DNA from: Bacillota bacterium
GTDB lineage: Bacteria; Bacillota; Clostridia; Christensenellales; CAG-138
Assembly: GCA_023458615.1 (NCBI GenBank)
Contig: JAEWYV010000099.1
Location: 1-9,408, forward strand
Direction of reading: 5' to 3'
DNA length: 9,408 nt
Shown in pieces: positions 6,925 to 9,408 of the stretch (position 1 is the first letter of the stretch; the number at the start of each line of letters is the position of its first letter). Made by a program: the position numbers and the translations under genes. The notes under the pieces were generated by a model. That model saw only the letters and a program-made list of their open reading frames with translations. It was not told the DNA's origin and did not search any database.

Positions 6925-7553
6925 AGATGCTGTTCCTCCGCCGTCAGTTTTCGAAAGAGCACGTCAACCTGCGCTAAAAACTCCGCTTCCGATCCGTTGT
7001 TATCCAATACATAGTTCGCGCGGAGCACCTTCTCCTCCTCCGGCATCTGCGCGCGTATACGCGCTTCCACTTGCTCGCGCTGGAGCGCATCCCGCTCCAT
7101 GACGCGTTGAATGCGCGTTTCCTGATCGCAGAATACGACAATACAAGCATCCATCAAGGAATTCATCCCGCTCTCGAACAGCAGCGGCACTTCAAACACC
7201 GCAATACCCGTATTAGCTGATAGAAAATCCCGCTCCGCACGGGAAAGCATCTCCTCTATCACATAGGGATGAACGATATCATTGAGTGTTTTTCGTTTCG
7301 CGTCGCTACCAAATACGATTGCGCCAAGCCGCTTTCGGTCAATCGAACCATCCGGCTTTAGTACATCTGTGCCAAACGCACCAACAACACGATCATAGCA
7401 CACCGCACCCGGATCGAGCGCGTGTCGCGAGATTTCGTCCGCATGATAAACGCGCGCGCCCAACTCACCAAATCGCCGAGCAGCGGTGGATTTTCCCGAA
7501 CCGATCCCGCCCGTTAATCCAATTTTGAGGTAGCCGTCGTTTTGCCGCGTCAT
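6921..7553 (-). CDS. coaE: Dephospho-CoA kinase
   Basis: Cytoplasmic kinase that phosphorylates the 3'-hydroxyl of dephospho-CoA with ATP, the last step of coenzyme A synthesis. Seen: 210 residues, normal for the family. A Walker A loop GGIGSGKST lies at 15-23 after the first beta strand (KIGLT), followed by VYHADEISR, the substrate-binding region typical of CoaE. Further family segments are IVHPYV, VFEVPLLFESG and RAQMPEEEK, the last in the lid. A TTG at 7568 is in frame, but the ATG at 7553 is preferred because it forms the ATGA overlap with the polA stop and gives the usual short N-terminus. No good ribosome binding site precedes it, so translation is probably coupled to polA. Confidence 0.96.
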   Translation of the reverse strand: MTRQNDGYLKIGLTGGIGSGKSTAARRFGELGARVYHADEISRHALDPGAVCYDRVVGAFGTDVLKPDGSIDRKRLGAIVFGSDAKRKTLNDIVHPYVIEEMLSRAERDFLSANTGIAVFEVPLLFESGMNSLMDACIVVFCDQETRIQRVMERDALQREQVEARIRAQMPEEEKVLRANYVLDNNGSEAEFLAQVDVLFRKLTAEEQHL

Positions 7554-9408
7554 TTTGTTTCGTACCAACTGTGCCCAACCTTCACATCCGCATCCAAAGG
7601 AACAGAAAGCTCCGCTACGTGTTCCATACAGTCGTGAACCAAAGCCTCTACCTCGTCTGCCTCCGCTTTTGGGGTATCAAAGATCAACTCGTCATGCACC
7701 TGCAAAATCAATTTTGCATTTAGCCCGCGGGACTTTAGCATCTGGCTGACCTTCACCATCGCGAGTTTTATGATATCCGCCGCGGTACCCTGTATCGGCA
7801 TGTTCATGGCTACCCGCTCTCCAAAGGAGCGTGTGTTGTAGTTGGAGCTTTTGAGTTCAAGCAAAGCGCGTCTACGGTCGTACATCGTGACGGCATAGCC
7901 CTTTTCCTTCGCCTGCGCGACACTTTGATCCAGATAGGCTTTGACGCCCGGATAACGGTCAAAATAAAGCTTGATGTACTCCGAGGCCTGCTTGACAGGA
8001 ATATCCAGATTCCGTGCGAGTCCGAAGTCGCTAATGCCATATACAATTCCAAAGTTGACAGCCTTCGCCGCGCTTCTTAGCTCACTCGACACCTCGTCAA
8101 ATGGTACGCGAAAAACTTCGCTTGCAGTCGTGCGGTGAATATCTTTTCCACTATTGAAGGCTTGAATCATGCCTTCATCACCGCTGATATGCGCAAGCAG
8201 TCGCAGTTCAATCTGCGAATAATCCGCATCGACAAGCACATTCCCTTCTGAAGCAATAAATGCCTTTCTGATCTCTCTCCCCTGCGATGTGCGCACGGGG
8301 ATATTTTGCATATTCGGTTCCGTGCTGGAAATGCGGCCTGTTGCCGTAACGCACTGATTAAACTGCGTTCGTACGCGATCGTTCTCCGCGCTGACCACGT
8401 TGAGCAACCCATCCACAAACGTGCTCTTGAGTTTGGTAATGAAACGATACTCCTGAATCAACGGAATTGCCGGGTGGCGGTCCATCAGCGATTCGAGCGT
8501 ATCCGCATCCGTAGAAAATCCGCTCTTGTTTTTGCGCCCGGTAGGGAGGCCAAGCTTCTCAAACAGCACTTCGCCAAGCTGTTTTGGCGAGAGAATATTA
8601 AACGTCTCCCCGGTTAATTCATAGATGCGTTTTGCGAGGGAATCCCCCTGCTCATTAAACTGCGTCTGTAGCTGGCGGAGTATGTCCCGATCCACGCGAA
8701 AACCCGCTTGCTCCATTTCAAAGAGAACCTGGGACAACGGTAACTCCATCTCATCGTATAGCTTTTGCATATTCGCCTCGACAAGCGACTGCATCATGCT
8801 ATCACAAAGCGTAAACAGCATCGCAGCATTGGGTTTTGCATGCGCGTCAAAGCGCTCGCAAAGCATAGCAAAGCTTGTCGAAGGGCGCGTTGCATCCAGC
8901 AGGTAATCCGCAATCATGGCATCAAACACCGATGCCTTGAGTGAAATATTCAATTTTGCCAGCAGATGCCTTAAGCGCTTTGTGTCAAAGGCAAGCACCT
9001 GAAGATGCTCGTCTTCCAATATGCTCTTGAACGCACCGAAGAGCTCTTTTTCATCGATCGGTGTGCAGAAAAGGTCCGCACCCTGCACAATTTCATAGAA
9101 GACTTCGGGTTGAAATGCAAATTGCACCGTCTCGCCCGCCTCGATGGCTAATCGTTTGACAGGCGCGGCTTTTTTGAGAGCTTCCAGCAGCGCCTCAATA
9201 GAATCAATCTCAATACGTTGTGCAATCACACCGTTTGGCTGCGCTGGCGCAGGCGTTTCGTCTGCTGCGCCAATGCGGGAAGCGATGCCCCGCATCTCCA
9301 AATCCAGCAGCATAGTTCTTGCGTTGGAAAGCGATGAAGGATGAAACGCGCAATCAGAAATGCCAATCGGAATTGGTGCGTTGGTGCAGATGGTGCCTAT
9401 CTCATAAC
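7550..9408 (-). CDS. polA: DNA polymerase I, 5' end beyond the window
   Basis: Family A polymerase acting in Okazaki fragment maturation and excision repair. The frame is open to the window edge; the ATG at 9313 is internal. 618 complete codons are present. The first 40 or so residues are the tail of the 5'-nuclease region, most of which lies outside the window. A 3'-5' exonuclease-like domain follows, but its first motif reads AIEAGE instead of the D-x-E of proofreading enzymes, and the Asp of the next motif is also absent, so proofreading is probably lost as in Bacillus and Thermus enzymes. The polymerase domain is intact: TGRISSTEPNMQNIPVR, motif A DADYSQIELR (catalytic Asp at 8224-8222), motif B RSAAKAVNFGIVYG with Phe in the O-helix, MNMPIQGTAADIIK, and motif C LQVHDELIFD (Asp at 7693-7691). 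Its stop overlaps the coaE start as ATGA. Confidence 0.98.
   Translation of the reverse strand, partial: YEIGTICTNAPIPIGISDCAFHPSSLSNARTMLLDLEMRGIASRIGAADETPAPAQPNGVIAQRIEIDSIEALLEALKKAAPVKRLAIEAGETVQFAFQPEVFYEIVQGADLFCTPIDEKELFGAFKSILEDEHLQVLAFDTKRLRHLLAKLNISLKASVFDAMIADYLLDATRPSTSFAMLCERFDAHAKPNAAMLFTLCDSMMQSLVEANMQKLYDEMELPLSQVLFEMEQAGFRVDRDILRQLQTQFNEQGDSLAKRIYELTGETFNILSPKQLGEVLFEKLGLPTGRKNKSGFSTDADTLESLMDRHPAIPLIQEYRFITKLKSTFVDGLLNVVSAENDRVRTQFNQCVTATGRISSTEPNMQNIPVRTSQGREIRKAFIASEGNVLVDADYSQIELRLLAHISGDEGMIQAFNSGKDIHRTTASEVFRVPFDEVSSELRSAAKAVNFGIVYGISDFGLARNLDIPVKQASEYIKLYFDRYPGVKAYLDQSVAQAKEKGYAVTMYDRRRALLELKSSNYNTRSFGERVAMNMPIQGTAADIIKLAMVKVSQMLKSRGLNAKLILQVHDELIFDTPKAEADEVEALVHDCMEHVAELSVPLDADVKVGHSWYETK

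Noticed and set aside
7554..7568. TTG at 7568 as the start of coaE
   Set aside because: It would lie inside polA without a clear ribosome binding site. The ATG at 7553 gives the ATGA overlap and the normal CoaE N-terminus.
9313..9408. polA starting at the ATG at 9313 as a short, Klenow-like polymerase
   Set aside because: The frame continues upstream to the window edge with sequence resembling the end of the 5'-nuclease region, so the gene is cut by the window, not naturally short.
1..9408. Mobile elements, CRISPR arrays, defence or biosynthetic systems
   Set aside because: No transposase, integrase, inverted or direct repeats, spacer-like arrays or accessory genes were found. The window is filled by conserved housekeeping genes with short gaps.

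Overview
The window carries seven protein-coding genes, all on the minus strand and tightly packed. In transcription order, from high to low coordinates, they are polA (5' end outside the window), coaE, a membrane-anchored lytic transglycosylase gene, lspA, an rluD-type pseudouridine synthase gene, a DUF885 lipoprotein gene, and valS (3' end outside the window) behind a T-box riboswitch. No mobile element, CRISPR array, phage gene, tRNA or rRNA gene was seen. The plus-strand open frames look like antisense shadows.

The sequence suggests a Gram-positive bacterium of the Bacillota, most likely a Clostridia-type organism of roughly even base composition. The reasons are a T-box-controlled valS, GGAGG-type ribosome binding sites with several TTG starts, a DNA polymerase I that lacks the proofreading residues, and the linkages polA-coaE-transglycosylase and lspA-rluD. 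The order or genus cannot be fixed from this sequence.

Region 9408-6247 holds polA, coaE and the transglycosylase gene. They are joined by 4-base stop/start overlaps (ATGA, then TTGA), so they are almost certainly one translationally coupled transcript. Region 6246-4639 holds lspA and rluD, which overlap by 8 bases, followed after 49 bases by the DUF885 gene. A candidate extended -10 promoter lies across the 3' end of the transglycosylase gene just before lspA. Region 2774-2439 is the valS control region: a strong sigma-A-type promoter that begins a few bases after the DUF885 stop codon, then a complete T-box leader with a readable GUC (valine) specifier and a terminator. valS fills 2438-1.

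The genes serve DNA replication and repair (polA), coenzyme A synthesis (coaE), wall remodelling (transglycosylase), lipoprotein maturation (lspA), rRNA modification (rluD-type), an uncharacterised exported metallopeptidase-like lipoprotein (DUF885) and translation (valS). One functional link is likely: LspA would be expected to process the DUF885 lipoprotein encoded two genes downstream. I see no new defence, mobile or biosynthetic system. The points most worth a second look are the T-box architecture and the DUF885 lipoprotein.
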